From contig NZ_LT575468.1 of NCBI RefSeq assembly GCF_900087055.1, forward strand, positions 2,855,773 to 2,919,772: a DNA stretch of 64,000 nucleotides. Direction: 5' to 3'. Of this stretch, positions 37,586 to 49,139 are shown piece after piece; the stretch's first letter is position 1, and each line of letters begins with the position of its first letter. The notes under the pieces are model-generated. The model saw only the letters and a program-made list of their open reading frames with translations. It was not told where the DNA came from and did no database searches. The stretch comes from Plesiomonas shigelloides (lineage in GTDB: Bacteria > Pseudomonadota > Gammaproteobacteria > Enterobacterales > CAMTGL01). Made by a program: the position numbers and the translations under genes.

Positions 37586-38713
37586 TTACTGTGTGTCGTC
37601 CTGCAGCTCCACCTTGACGCTGTGGGCTGTTTCACCGGTCACACAGATCCGGTTACGACCGAGGGATTTAGCCTGATACAGAGCCAAATCGGCCTGTTGC
37701 ACCAGCTCGCTACAATGCACCAGTGGTGAGGGCTGCATCGCGGCAATGCCAATACTGCAAGTGAGGTGGCCGTTGATATCCGACGCCGAATGTGGAATAT
37801 CCGCTTGACGCAAATTGATCTGGATACGGCGCGCCACTTCTTCTGCACCACGCTCATCAGTTTCCGGCAACAAGATCACAAACTCCTCGCCACCGTAACG
37901 CGCCACCAGATCTTGCGGTCGCCACAGTGAGTGAGTAAGCACTTCGGCAAACGCCTGCAAGCCGCAGTCGCCTTGCTGATGGCCATAGCGATCGTTGTAA
38001 GCTTTGAAATAATCGATATCAATCAACAGCAGTGCCAGCGAGCGCTGATTACGTTGATGGGTACGCCACTGCTGATGTAGCTGCTCTTCAAAATGACGCC
38101 GATTGGCAATGCGGGTCACACAATCGAAATAGCTTAAGGTGTGCAGATCCATAATCGCATCGGCCAATTGCTGCTCGGTGCGCTTACGCTCCGTAATATC
38201 GCGCCCCACAATCAGCACCGCACGCTCCGCGTATTCTGGGCCGTTACAGGGTGATTTGGTGATCTCCAACCAGCGCACCGTGCCATCGGGGGTGCTGAAG
38301 TAGTCCTCATAACACACCGGCAGGCCACTATTGAGCACTTGCTGCTCTTGTGACGCCCAAAACGCCACCCGATCTTCAGCGCTCCACGCCACAGGCCGAG
38401 TACCACAAATCTGCGCTACCGTGCACTGCGGCCCACCGAGCATATGGGCAAAAGCTTGATTGCAGGTGAGATAAACGCCGCGCTCGCTGATCACCGCCAC
38501 CGGATCGGGGCTGGCATCAAACAGCTGTTGCATCAGGCGTCCAGAGTGACGGTAGGGCTGGCTACGCCAGCGGTAGCGCCAACGCTCCCAGCAAACATAG
38601 CCCGTCAATACGCCGGCCGGACGATGCCGCGAGGCACGCATTCCCAACAGGAGCAGGGTTAACCCCAGTCCTCCTAGGATAACCCCTAACATAAACAGTG
38701 CAGAGATGGTCAT
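37586..38713 (-). CDS. Membrane-bound PAS-GGDEF diguanylate cyclase
   Basis: A 375-residue protein: one membrane segment (5-25), a PAS domain (about 60-175, ending IVGRDITERKR) and a GGDEF domain (195-360). The active site is GGEEF (274-278), preceded by an intact inhibitory I-site RPQD (265-268), so it is expected to make cyclic di-GMP and be inhibited by product. IDIDYFKAYND, the metal and substrate helix, is also present. I do not recognise a named orthologue. It is 43 bp upstream of arcB on the same strand, so an operon is likely; its PAS domain may sense a redox or energy signal, which is inference. Confidence 0.9.
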   Translation of the reverse strand: MTISALFMLGVILGGLGLTLLLLGMRASRHRPAGVLTGYVCWERWRYRWRSQPYRHSGRLMQQLFDASPDPVAVISERGVYLTCNQAFAHMLGGPQCTVAQICGTRPVAWSAEDRVAFWASQEQQVLNSGLPVCYEDYFSTPDGTVRWLEITKSPCNGPEYAERAVLIVGRDITERKRTEQQLADAIMDLHTLSYFDCVTRIANRRHFEEQLHQQWRTHQRNQRSLALLLIDIDYFKAYNDRYGHQQGDCGLQAFAEVLTHSLWRPQDLVARYGGEEFVILLPETDERGAEEVARRIQINLRQADIPHSASDINGHLTCSIGIAAMQPSPLVHCSELVQQADLALYQAKSLGRNRICVTGETAHSVKVELQDDTQ

Positions 38714-38768
38714 TCACGTACCGGCAATTGATGAAAAGTCGTATAAATAAGCAGCGAAACGTCCCACT

Positions 38769-39695
38769 TTACCCGATTAATTGAAAAGGGGAACCTAAAG
38801 CCGAACCTTGCGCGCCTCTTTGCGCCAAAATGCGATTTATCTCTACCATTCCCGTCCAGCGGTTTTCACACCACAGCGGCGCTAACAGCGTCGGACGGCG
38901 CGCACTGGCCGACACCCGATGATAAATAATCTCTGCCGGCGTGTGGCGGATCATCTCCGCGGCGATATCCACATAAGGCTCCAGCTCAATCGCCTGCTGC
39001 CGCCCCGCTTCCCACGCTTTCGCCATGGTGCTACCGGTGACAATGTGCAGTGGATGTAACTTGATCCCATCCGTACCGGCAGCGACAACCTGCGCCAAGG
39101 TTTGCAAGCAATCTTCTTTGTCTTCGCCCGGCAAGCCAACAATCAGGTGAGTACACACTTTCAGGTTACGCGCCCGCGCCGCTTGGGCCGTTTTGACATA
39201 ACACGCAAAATCATGCCCACGGTTGATGCGTTTTAAGGTGCGATCCTGCGCCGATTGCAGCCCCAGCTCCAACCAGACTTCATAGCCTTGCTGCTGATAA
39301 CCGGCCAATAAATCCAACACCGCATCAGAGACACAATCAGGCCGCGTACCGACACACAACCCTACGATATCCGCCTGCTGCAGCGCCTCTTCATACATTC
39401 TTTTCAGCAAGCATAATTCGGAATAGGTGCTGGTATACGCCTGAAAATAGGCCAAATAACGACGCGCACGGTGAATTTTAGTCGACTGTTCAGCAATTTG
39501 CTCAGTAATGCTTTTATATTGCGCATTTTCATCGGAAAACGAGGCCACATTACAAAAGGTGCAGCCACCACGCCCCAACGTACCGTCGCGGTTCGGACAA
39601 CTAAAGCCGCCATGCAGGGTCAGTTTGTGGATTTTCTCCCCGTAGCGGCGGTGTAAATCGCTGCCAAACATATTTACCAGTTCATTCAGTTGCAT
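38769..39695 (-). CDS. yhcC: Radical SAM protein YhcC (TIGR01212 family)
   Basis: A 308-residue radical SAM enzyme. The cluster cysteines are C33, C45 and C48 (FSCPNRDGTLGRGGCTFCN), a spacing of 11 and 2 instead of the classical CxxxCxxC, typical of this family. The reaction is not established. Further conserved blocks are CVGTRPDCVSDAVLDLL and IVGLPGEDKEDC. The order arcB-yhcC-gltBD is as in E. coli, except that a cyclase gene lies between arcB and yhcC here. Confidence 0.92.
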   Translation of the reverse strand: MQLNELVNMFGSDLHRRYGEKIHKLTLHGGFSCPNRDGTLGRGGCTFCNVASFSDENAQYKSITEQIAEQSTKIHRARRYLAYFQAYTSTYSELCLLKRMYEEALQQADIVGLCVGTRPDCVSDAVLDLLAGYQQQGYEVWLELGLQSAQDRTLKRINRGHDFACYVKTAQAARARNLKVCTHLIVGLPGEDKEDCLQTLAQVVAAGTDGIKLHPLHIVTGSTMAKAWEAGRQQAIELEPYVDIAAEMIRHTPAEIIYHRVSASARRPTLLAPLWCENRWTGMVEINRILAQRGAQGSALGSPFQLIG

Positions 39696-40291
39696 CAGCG
39701 TCTATATTCCACGATCGAAACCATTCAGATTACAGTGTTGCGCAACCTCCGATCCTGACTCGGATCAAAGCCTTGCCCAACCTGACATTGACTCATTTTT
39801 ATGACGCACTCATCCCGCCCAAGATCTCTGCCCCCGAGCAAGAATAAATAACGAATAATTGTTCATAATCATGCAGTGCGCCGTGCGCGGTTTATGCTCC
39901 GCGCTATCCATAAAGAACGACGTTCTGACCTGTTTTTTATTTTACAACAGGATAGAAAAACAGAGCGAAATTTTACCTGACACCCCCACCACCCACGAAT
40001 TACTGGCCTAGTGGCCAGAAAAACTCACGCCGTGCTACCGCAAGCCCAATCGACAGAACAGCCGTTTGCCGCCTAATTTGTGCAACTAGCTTAATAAATC
40101 GATGAATACTAAGTAAAAATAGTCTGTTGTATCGCGAAATTAGATGTTGCTGGCCAATTACAGAATGTTTGACCTATGTAACATTTATCGCTAATTTGGG
40201 AAGTCGGCTGGAAGCTGTGAGGTGAGCATGGAGCTCACCGGATTTATGCAAATAATTTGTCGTTCGGTACAGGCAAGGGAGGAAGGCAATC
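39696..40291. other. gltBD promoter region
   Basis: About 600 bp between divergent yhcC and gltB. It is AT-rich, as in E. coli, where Lrp, IHF, CRP and ArgR act on gltBDF. I can point to one ArgR-like palindrome (39850-39867). No supported gene. Confidence 0.5.
39850..39867. promoter_or_regulatory. Possible ArgR box
   Basis: CGAATAATTGTTCAT is close to the 18-bp ARG box core TGAATAATTATTCA, with two mismatches. ArgR binding at the E. coli gltBDF promoter is reported. A single box is weak evidence. Confidence 0.3.
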
Positions 40292-43200
40292 ATGCTGTAC
40301 GATTCATCCCAGGAAAGGGATAACTGTGGCTTCGGGCTGATCGCCCATATCGAGGGTGAACCCAGCCACAAAGTGGTACGTACCGCTATTCATGCGTTAG
40401 CCAGAATGCAGCACCGTGGTGCGATTTTAGCCGACGGCAAAACCGGCGATGGCTGCGGCCTGTTGATGCAAAAGCCGGATCGTTTTTTTCGCATGGTGGC
40501 CGAAGAGCGCGGTTGGCATCTGGCCAAAAACTACGCGGTCGGCATGCTGTTCCTCAATCCTGACCCTAGCAAAGCGGCCCTTGCCAGGCAAATTACCGAA
40601 GAAGAATTACAGCGCGAAACCCTCTCTTTAGTCGGTTGGCGTGTAGTCCCGACCAATCCTGATGTACTGGGTGAGATAGCTCTCAGTTCATTGCCAGTGA
40701 TCGAGCAAGTCTTTGTCAACGCCCCTGCCGGTTGGCGTCCACGCGATGTGGAGCGACGTCTGTTTGTGATGCGTCGGCGCATTGAAAAGCGTCTGCAAGA
40801 CGACCCACACTTCTATGCCTGTAGCTTCTCTAATCTGGTGAACGTGTACAAAGGGTTGTGCATGCCATCCGATTTGCCACGTTTTTATCTGGATCTGGCC
40901 GATTTACGCATGGAATCGGCGATTTGCCTGTTCCACCAGCGTTTCTCTACTAATACCGTACCGCGCTGGCCGCTGGCGCAGCCATTTCGTTATCTGGCCC
41001 ACAACGGTGAGATCAACACCATCACCGGTAACCGCCAATGGGCACGGGCGCGGGCGTATAAGTTCAACACGCCACTGATCCCCGATCTGCAAAATGCCGC
41101 GCCGTTCGTCAACGAAACCGGCTCAGACTCTAGCTCACTGGATAACATGTTGGAGCTGTTTTTAAGCGGCGGGATGGATCCGTTTCGCGCCATGCGCCTG
41201 CTGATCCCGCCTGCTTGGCAAAATAACCCCGATATGGACGACGATCTGCGCGCCTTCTACGACTTTAACTCCATGCACATGGAGCCGTGGGATGGTCCGG
41301 CAGGAGTGGTGATGAGCGATGGCCGCTACGCCGCCTGTAACCTCGATCGTAACGGCCTGCGTCCGGCACGTTATGTCATCACCAAAGACAAACTGATCAC
41401 CTGCGCATCCGAAATTGGGATCTGGGATTACCAGCCTGATGAAGTGGTAGAAAAAGGGCGGGTTGGGCCTGGCGAGCTGCTGGTGATCGACACCCGCAAC
41501 GGAAAAATCCTGCACTCGCTAGAGATCGATAACGATCTTAAGCAGCGCCATCCTTATAAAGAGTGGATGCAGAAAAACGTTAAACGCCTGATCCCGTTCG
41601 AGCAGCTGCCCGACGATCAGGTTGGCAACCGTGATTTTAACAATCAGCAGCTGGCGACCTACCAAAAACTGTTTGGCTACAGCAATGAAGAGCTGGAGCA
41701 GATCCTGCAGGTGCTGGGGGAAAACGCGCAAGAAGCGGTCGGCTCCATGGGTGACGATACCCCGTTTGCCGTACTGTCGCGCCAAAGCCGTAGCCTGTAT
41801 GACTACTTCCGCCAGCAGTTTGCGCAGGTGACCAACCCGCCAATTGACCCGCTGCGCGAAGCACATGTCATGTCACTCTCCACCTCCATTGGTCAGGAGA
41901 TGAACGTCTTTTGTGAGGCCGAAGGACAAGCGCACCGTGTCAGTTTCAAATCGCCGATCCTGCTGTACTCCGATTTCCATCAGCTGCTGGCGCTCGACAC
42001 GAAATATTACCGTCACGATGTATTGTCTTTGAGCTTCGATCCGCAGCAGACCGATCTGCAACAGGCCGTGCAAGCCCTCTGCGATCAGGCTGAACAACTG
42101 GTGCGCAGTGGCTGCGTATTGCTGGTGCTCTCAGATCGCCAGCAACGCGCCGATCACTTACCGATCCCGGCGGCCATGGCGGTCGGTGCGGTGCAAACCC
42201 GCTTGGTCAATAACAGCCTGCGCTGCGATGCCAACATCTTGGTAGAAACCGCCAGCGCGCGCGATCCACACCATTTTGCAGTGCTGCTCGGGTTTGGCGC
42301 CACCGCCATCTACCCGTATCTGGCCTACGAATCACTGGCCAAACTGGTGGATGACGGCGCGATCAACAAGCCGTACCGCACGGTAATGCAAAACTACCGC
42401 AACGGGATCAACAAAGGCCTGTACAAGATCATGTCCAAAATGGGCATTTCTACCATTGCCTCTTACCGCTGCTCGAAGTTGTTTGAAGCGGTAGGGATCG
42501 GCTCTGACGTGATTGATCTGTGCTTTAGTGGCGTGCCTAGCCGCATCGAAGGGGCCAGCTTTGCTGACTTCCAGCAAGACTTGATCAATCTATCTCGCAA
42601 AGCCTGGTTAGTACGTAAACCGCTGGAGCAAGGCGGCCTGCTCAAATACGTTCACGGCAGTGAATACCACGCCTACAACCCTGATGTGGTGCAGACTCTG
42701 CAACAAGCCGTACACTCCGGTGACTACCGTGATTATCGCCGCTATGCCGATTTGGTGAACCAGCGTGCACCCGCCACCTTACGTGACCTGCTGCAACTAA
42801 CCCCAAATCCGGCTACATCGACGGTTGCATTGGAGCACGTCGAGCCGCAAGAAAGCCTGTTCCGTCGTTTTGATACAGCAGCCATGTCAATCGGCGCCTT
42901 AAGCCCAGAAGCTCACGAATCGCTGGCACAAGCCATGAACACCTTGGGTGGATATTCTAACTCTGGTGAAGGTGGTGAAGATCCAGCGCGCTACGGCACC
43001 AATAAAGTCTCGCGTATCAAGCAAGTCGCTTCTGGCCGCTTTGGTGTCACTCCGCACTATCTGGTTAACGCCGATGTCATTCAGATTAAAGTGGCTCAAG
43101 GCGCCAAGCCGGGCGAAGGCGGTCAGTTACCGGGAGATAAAGTCACTCCGTACATTGCCCGTCTGCGTTACTCCGTCCCGGGCGTGACCCTGATTTCGCC

Positions 43201-44758
43201 GCCGCCGCACCACGATATTTACTCTATTGAGGATCTGGCGCAGCTGATTTTCGATCTCAAACAGATCAATCCGAAGGCGCTGATTTCGGTCAAGCTGGTC
43301 TCTGAGCCGGGCGTTGGCACCATCGCTACCGGCGTTGCCAAAGCCTATGCCGACCTCATCACTATCGCGGGCTATGATGGCGGCACTGGTGCCAGTCCAT
43401 TGGCGTCAGTTAAATATGCTGGCTGCCCGTGGGAGCTCGGCTTAGTCGAAACGCAACAAGCACTGGTCGCCAATGGCCTGCGCCATAAGATCCGTTTGCA
43501 GGTCGATGGCGGACTGAAAACCGGTCTGGATATCATCAAAGCAGCCATTTTGGGCGCCGAAAGCTTTGGCTTTGGTACCGGCCCGATGGTAGCGCTGGGT
43601 TGTAAATACCTGCGGATCTGTCACCTGAACAACTGCGCCACCGGCGTGGCAACCCAAGATGAAAAGCTGCGCCGCGACCACTACCACGGCCTGCCAGAAC
43701 GAGTAATGAATTACTTCCGCTTTATTGCGCAAGAAACTCGTGAACTGATGGCCGAATTGGGGGTGACCCAGCTGGTCGATTTGATTGGCCGCACCGATTT
43801 GCTGACCGAGCTGGACGGCTTTACTGCACGCCAGCAAAAACTGGACTTATCCGCGCTGCTGGCCACCGCTAAGCCGCATCCGGGCAAAGCAGTGTACTGC
43901 ACCGAAGGCAACCCGCCATTTGACCAAGGCGAGCTTAATGCCCGTTTGGTCGCGCAAGCCCAAGAGTGCTTAACCCAGCGTAAGAGCAAAAAGTTGTTCT
44001 TCGATATCCGCAATACCGATCGCTCGGTTGGCGCACGCTTGTCCGGTGAAATTGCCAGCCAGTTTGGTGAAGCCGGCATTGCCAGCGAACCGCTAAAAGT
44101 GCAATTCAGCGGTACTGCCGGACAAAGCTTTGGCGTGTGGAATGCCCCAGGCGTTGAGCTGTCACTGACCGGTGATGCCAACGACTATGTCGGCAAAGGG
44201 ATGGCCGGCGGCAAAATTGCCCTGCGCCCACCGATAGGCTCAGCGTTCAGAGCCCACCAAGCCACCATCATCGGCAACACCTGCCTGTATGGCGCCACCG
44301 GCGGCAAACTGTTCGCAGCGGGCCGCGGCGGAGAGCGTTTTGCCGTGCGTAACTCAGGCGCGATTGCGGTTGTCGAAGGAATCGGCGATAACGGCTGTGA
44401 ATACATGACCGGCGGCATCATCTGCGTACTGGGTCGTACCGGCGTGAACTTCGGTGCCGGGATGACGGGCGGCTTTGCCTATGTTCTGGATGAACAGGGC
44501 GATTTTGCCAAACGGGTTAACCCCGAGCTGGTCGAGCTGCTGGATGTCACCGAGTTGCCTATCCACCAAGAGCACCTGCGCGGTTTGATCACCGAGCACG
44601 TGCAGGCCACCGGCTCGGCACGCGGCGAAGAAATTTTGGCGCACTGGGAAAGCTGGGCCGACAAGTTCACGCTGGTGAAACCAAAATCCAGCGATGTTAA
44701 AGCATTACTTGGTCACCGTAGCCGCTCTTCGGCGGAACTCCGGGTTCAGGCGCAGTAA
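40292..44758 (+). CDS. gltB: Glutamate synthase (NADPH) large subunit
   Basis: A 1488-residue subunit that takes the amide of glutamine and, with 2-oxoglutarate, makes two glutamates. The N-terminal glutaminase follows an 11-residue propeptide (MLYDSSQERDN) cleaved before the catalytic Cys12 (CGFGLIAH). The FMN-binding synthase domain contains SNSGEGGEDPARYG and the 3Fe-4S ligands in GCKYLRICHLNNCATG. The C-terminal beta-helix is glycine-rich (GGKIALRPP, GGKLFAAGRGGERF). GGAGG precedes ATG 40292. Forms an operon with gltD, 17 bp downstream. Confidence 0.98.
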   Translation: MLYDSSQERDNCGFGLIAHIEGEPSHKVVRTAIHALARMQHRGAILADGKTGDGCGLLMQKPDRFFRMVAEERGWHLAKNYAVGMLFLNPDPSKAALARQITEEELQRETLSLVGWRVVPTNPDVLGEIALSSLPVIEQVFVNAPAGWRPRDVERRLFVMRRRIEKRLQDDPHFYACSFSNLVNVYKGLCMPSDLPRFYLDLADLRMESAICLFHQRFSTNTVPRWPLAQPFRYLAHNGEINTITGNRQWARARAYKFNTPLIPDLQNAAPFVNETGSDSSSLDNMLELFLSGGMDPFRAMRLLIPPAWQNNPDMDDDLRAFYDFNSMHMEPWDGPAGVVMSDGRYAACNLDRNGLRPARYVITKDKLITCASEIGIWDYQPDEVVEKGRVGPGELLVIDTRNGKILHSLEIDNDLKQRHPYKEWMQKNVKRLIPFEQLPDDQVGNRDFNNQQLATYQKLFGYSNEELEQILQVLGENAQEAVGSMGDDTPFAVLSRQSRSLYDYFRQQFAQVTNPPIDPLREAHVMSLSTSIGQEMNVFCEAEGQAHRVSFKSPILLYSDFHQLLALDTKYYRHDVLSLSFDPQQTDLQQAVQALCDQAEQLVRSGCVLLVLSDRQQRADHLPIPAAMAVGAVQTRLVNNSLRCDANILVETASARDPHHFAVLLGFGATAIYPYLAYESLAKLVDDGAINKPYRTVMQNYRNGINKGLYKIMSKMGISTIASYRCSKLFEAVGIGSDVIDLCFSGVPSRIEGASFADFQQDLINLSRKAWLVRKPLEQGGLLKYVHGSEYHAYNPDVVQTLQQAVHSGDYRDYRRYADLVNQRAPATLRDLLQLTPNPATSTVALEHVEPQESLFRRFDTAAMSIGALSPEAHESLAQAMNTLGGYSNSGEGGEDPARYGTNKVSRIKQVASGRFGVTPHYLVNADVIQIKVAQGAKPGEGGQLPGDKVTPYIARLRYSVPGVTLISPPPHHDIYSIEDLAQLIFDLKQINPKALISVKLVSEPGVGTIATGVAKAYADLITIAGYDGGTGASPLASVKYAGCPWELGLVETQQALVANGLRHKIRLQVDGGLKTGLDIIKAAILGAESFGFGTGPMVALGCKYLRICHLNNCATGVATQDEKLRRDHYHGLPERVMNYFRFIAQETRELMAELGVTQLVDLIGRTDLLTELDGFTARQQKLDLSALLATAKPHPGKAVYCTEGNPPFDQGELNARLVAQAQECLTQRKSKKLFFDIRNTDRSVGARLSGEIASQFGEAGIASEPLKVQFSGTAGQSFGVWNAPGVELSLTGDANDYVGKGMAGGKIALRPPIGSAFRAHQATIIGNTCLYGATGGKLFAAGRGGERFAVRNSGAIAVVEGIGDNGCEYMTGGIICVLGRTGVNFGAGMTGGFAYVLDEQGDFAKRVNPELVELLDVTELPIHQEHLRGLITEHVQATGSARGEEILAHWESWADKFTLVKPKSSDVKALLGHRSRSSAELRVQAQ

Positions 44759-44772
44759 CAGGGAGAGAGTAA

Positions 44773-46191
<1,419 letters not shown>

Positions 46192-46532
46192 TCCGCGCAG
46201 TGCGCTACGCCTAACCCATAACCTAAGTTAAGTTACGTTAAGTTATCCGCTCGCGTCGTAGGCCATCATCAACCGGCTCGCGAATGCACTCTCCACGGCC
46301 AACCGGCATCAAGTTTTTGCTCGGTTGGCCGTTATCTTTGCAACGCCGTTTCTATACCAATTCTACACACACGCGATACCAACACGATGGCCGCCTTTAT
46401 TCGGCTGGCGCGGTCATGACAAGCATGCCGACTCGCAGATGCTTCATGCTAGACTAGGCATCACTGAAATGCTGCGACTGGCGGCTAAACCGCTTCGCAG
46501 TGCGTGTTTTCTTTTTTTGCAGGCCCGATCCC
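46192..46532. other. gltD-mtnN intergenic region
   Basis: About 340 bp with no gene that I can support. It contains the 11-bp inverted repeat at 46295 and short AAGTTA repeats at 46222-46245. Confidence 0.4.
46295..46332. repeat. Inverted repeat downstream of gltD
   Basis: A perfect 11-bp inverted repeat ACGGCCAACCG/CGGTTGGCCGT around a 16-nt loop with TTTTT. There is no U run after the stem, so it is not a canonical terminator; it may still end gltBD or form a processing hairpin. Confidence 0.5.
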
Positions 46533-47231
46533 ATGAAAGTAGGCATTATTGGCGCAATGGAGCAGGAAGTCGCCATCCTGCGTGACCAAATCAGCAATCT
46601 GCAGGTGTTCAAACGCGCCGGTTGCGAAATTTACAGCGGTACTCTGCACGGTACTGATGTGGCGCTGCTCAAGTCCGGCATCGGTAAAGTGGCCGTGGCA
46701 CTCGGCACCACCTTGTTGATTGAACATTTTGCCCCAGATGTCATCATCAATACCGGCTCGGCCGGTGGTCTGGATAGCCGCCTGAACGTCGGTGATATCG
46801 TTGTCTCCAGCGAAGTGCGCTACCACGATGCCGATGTCACCGCTTTTGGTTATGCCTATGGCCAACTACCTGGTTGCCCAGAAGCCTTTGCTGCCGATCC
46901 GAAGCTGATCAACGTAGCAGAAAGCTGCATTCGCAGCGCCGGTCTGAACGCGGTACAAGGCCTGATCTGTAGCGGTGATGCGTTTGTACACGGCGCGGAT
47001 AATCTGGCTCGCATTCAACAACACTTCCCGCAAATTGCCGCAGTGGAAATGGAAGCCGCTGGCGTTGCCCATGTGTGTAACCAGTACCAACTGCCATTTG
47101 TGGTGGTGCGTGCCATTTCGGATGTGGCCGATAAAGAAGCCAGCATGAGCTTTGAAGAGTTCCTGCCGGTCGCCGCCCAGCAATCATCGGTCATCGTGGC
47201 CGCGATGCTCAAGCAACTGAACACCTACTAA
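46533..47231 (+). CDS. mtnN: 5'-methylthioadenosine/S-adenosylhomocysteine nucleosidase
   Basis: A 232-residue homodimeric enzyme that cleaves adenine from methylthioadenosine and SAH, feeding methionine salvage and autoinducer-2 production. Catalytic residues are visible: Glu12 (GAMEQEV), Glu in [11 protein letters not shown] and Asp in [11 protein letters not shown]. The start at ATG 46533 equals E. coli MtnN (232); the frame is open upstream without homology. First gene of mtnN-cbiB-btuF, with cbiB 21 bp downstream. Confidence 0.97.
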   Translation: MKVGIIGAMEQEVAILRDQISNLQVFKRAGCEIYSGTLHGTDVALLKSGIGKVAVALGTTLLIEHFAPDVIINTGSAGGLDSRLNVGDIVVSSEVRYHDADVTAFGYAYGQLPGCPEAFAADPKLINVAESCIRSAGLNAVQGLICSGDAFVHGADNLARIQQHFPQIAAVEMEAAGVAHVCNQYQLPFVVVRAISDVADKEASMSFEEFLPVAAQQSSVIVAAMLKQLNTY

Positions 47232-47252
47232 TCGTCCACCACGGAGCCTGAC

Positions 47253-48212
47253 GTGATCCAGCCTGCTGTTACTGAACTCAACTTCCGAGAACTGGCTTTC
47301 TGGTATCCGCTGCTGGCGTTGTGGGGCGGCGTGCTACTGCACCTGCTGCTACCACAACCGGCGCGCGCATTGCGTCAGGGGTGGACTCTGCTGGCCAGCC
47401 GCTTGCTGGCCCGCATGCTACACGCGAAAAACCCGCCCGCTCAGCAGCGCCTGTCTGGTGCGCTGAGCTGGTTATTGCTGCTGTTACCCCTGCTGATTTT
47501 ATTACCGGCACTGCAGATTTTGGCCTGGTCCGAACCGGTGTTTGACGCCGTACTGCTCTGGCTGGCATTCAGTTGGGCGGCTTTATGGCCGGATAACCAA
47601 CGTTTTGCCCGCGCGCTACAAGGCGAACAAAAACATCTGGCGCGCACCATCTTAGACGAACAAGTGCAACGTGATACCACCGAGCTTTCCCTGCTCGGGT
47701 TAGGTAAAGCCGGTGCGGAAACCCTGTTGATGGGCTATTTGCGCGGCTTAATTCATGTCCTATTTTGGTATCTACTGGCCGGAGGCTGTGGCGCGCTGTT
47801 TTATCGCTGCTGCGAACTGACCGCGCGTTGCTGGTCACCAGCACAACCGAAAAATCACGCCTTCGGCCTCTTTGCCGCCCGCATGCAAAGCGTACTGGAG
47901 TTGCCGGGCAATCTGTTGCTATTGCTGCTGCTGCTCCCTGGGCGTCATCTGCGCCAACGCTGGCAACGGATGCAAATTCAAGCCAAAGGCTGGAGCCACT
48001 GGCTCACCGGCGCTCTGTATACCCAAGTCGGTTTACGCTTGGATATCGCGATGGGTGGACCGGTGCGCTATCAAGGCATACGTGTAGGACGACCAACGCT
48101 AGGCGGCAGTCGACCGGTACACAGCCGAGACCTGTACCGACTGGCGCGCGATTTAAATTTGTATGCATTTATCCTGTTATTGCTAAGCTCGGCCGGAGTG
48201 TTACTGCGATGA
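47253..48212 (+). CDS. CobD/CbiB-family cobalamin biosynthesis membrane protein
   Basis: A 319-residue inner-membrane protein with several hydrophobic segments. In the family, CbiB (CobD) joins an aminopropanol linker to adenosylcobyric acid. The C-terminal block HWLTGALYTQVGLRLDIAMGGPV with GRPTLGG fits CbiB proteins; the N-terminal half is diverged and Leu-rich. No other corrin synthesis gene is near, so a role in salvage of corrinoid precursors is more likely than de novo synthesis. Its TGA overlaps the btuF ATG, and the mtnN-cbiB-btuF order is that of Vibrio species as I recall. Confidence 0.75.
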   Translation: MIQPAVTELNFRELAFWYPLLALWGGVLLHLLLPQPARALRQGWTLLASRLLARMLHAKNPPAQQRLSGALSWLLLLLPLLILLPALQILAWSEPVFDAVLLWLAFSWAALWPDNQRFARALQGEQKHLARTILDEQVQRDTTELSLLGLGKAGAETLLMGYLRGLIHVLFWYLLAGGCGALFYRCCELTARCWSPAQPKNHAFGLFAARMQSVLELPGNLLLLLLLLPGRHLRQRWQRMQIQAKGWSHWLTGALYTQVGLRLDIAMGGPVRYQGIRVGRPTLGGSRPVHSRDLYRLARDLNLYAFILLLLSSAGVLLR

Positions 48213-49051
48213 GAAAGACGCTGACATCACGCTTATACCGCATCTTATCTCGCTCGTTAGCACTGTGTCTGCTGCTTGTAAGCTGCAACCTGCTAGCGGC
48301 GGCGCAACGGGTGATCTCCCTTTCGCCCTCTACCACCGAATTAGCCTACGCCGCCGGCATGGGCGAGCAGATGGTAGCCGCCAGTAGCTATTCCGATTAT
48401 CCTGCCGCTGCGCAACAGCTCGAGCGGGTTGCCGATCACCGCGGGATCAATGTCGAGCGGATCTTACTACTAAAGCCAGATCTGGTGTTGGCATGGAAAG
48501 GCGGGAATCCCACGCGCCCACTGCAACAGCTCGAACAACTGGGGATCCCGGTATTTTATGCAGATCCACGCCGCTTGGACGATCTGGCCAGTGAGCTGGA
48601 TCAGCTCGCTGCCTACAGTGCCCATCCAGACGAAGCGCGTGCCAACGCCCAAGCACTGCGCCAGCAATTCAGCATTCTACAGCATACCTATCAACGTCAA
48701 ACGCCCATTCCAGTATTTATCCAATACGGCACGCAAGCGATGTTTACCCCCGGCGTCGATACCCTGCAATCGCAAATCGTCAGCCTGTGTGGAGGTAAAA
48801 ATATCTTTGCTGACAGTGGCCTGAGCTGGCCAAAAATCAGCCGTGAGCAAGTTCTACTACGCAAACCACACGCCATTATCGTGCCCGGCAATGCCGAAAC
48901 GGTAGCTGAAGTTCGCCGCTACTGGCAAGGGATGTTAGACGTGCCTGTTATCGCCGTGGAGGAGAGTTTGTTAAGCCGCAGCGGGCCACGTATGCTGCAA
49001 GGCGCACAGCACATTTGCACCGCACTGGCGAAACTCTCACCTGCGTCATAA
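48209..49051 (+). CDS. btuF: Periplasmic vitamin B12-binding protein BtuF
   Basis: A 280-residue cluster A-II solute-binding protein that carries cobalamin to the BtuCD transporter. The signal peptide ends at about residue 33 (LLAAA); the mature protein begins RVISLSPSTTELAYAAGMG, with a second lobe around GGKNIFADSGLSWPKISREQVL. ATG 48209 overlaps the stop of cbiB (ATGA). E. coli BtuF is 266 residues. btuC and btuD are not in the window. yadS follows after 88 bp, as in E. coli. Confidence 0.93.
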   Translation: MRKTLTSRLYRILSRSLALCLLLVSCNLLAAAQRVISLSPSTTELAYAAGMGEQMVAASSYSDYPAAAQQLERVADHRGINVERILLLKPDLVLAWKGGNPTRPLQQLEQLGIPVFYADPRRLDDLASELDQLAAYSAHPDEARANAQALRQQFSILQHTYQRQTPIPVFIQYGTQAMFTPGVDTLQSQIVSLCGGKNIFADSGLSWPKISREQVLLRKPHAIIVPGNAETVAEVRRYWQGMLDVPVIAVEESLLSRSGPRMLQGAQHICTALAKLSPAS

Positions 49052-49139
49052 TTCAGTAAAAAGCCCGTTGCCAGCAGGCCGCTAAACGCTACAATCGCCG
49101 GCGTTTTAAAACTGACTGACTCTGAGGGCTTTCCATCAC

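Noticed and set aside
47765-48208. The btuF frame stays open for 148 codons upstream inside cbiB, as if btuF were a 428-residue protein
   Set aside because: The upstream part has no signal peptide or homology; BtuF needs its signal peptide at the ATG 48209, which overlaps the cbiB stop.
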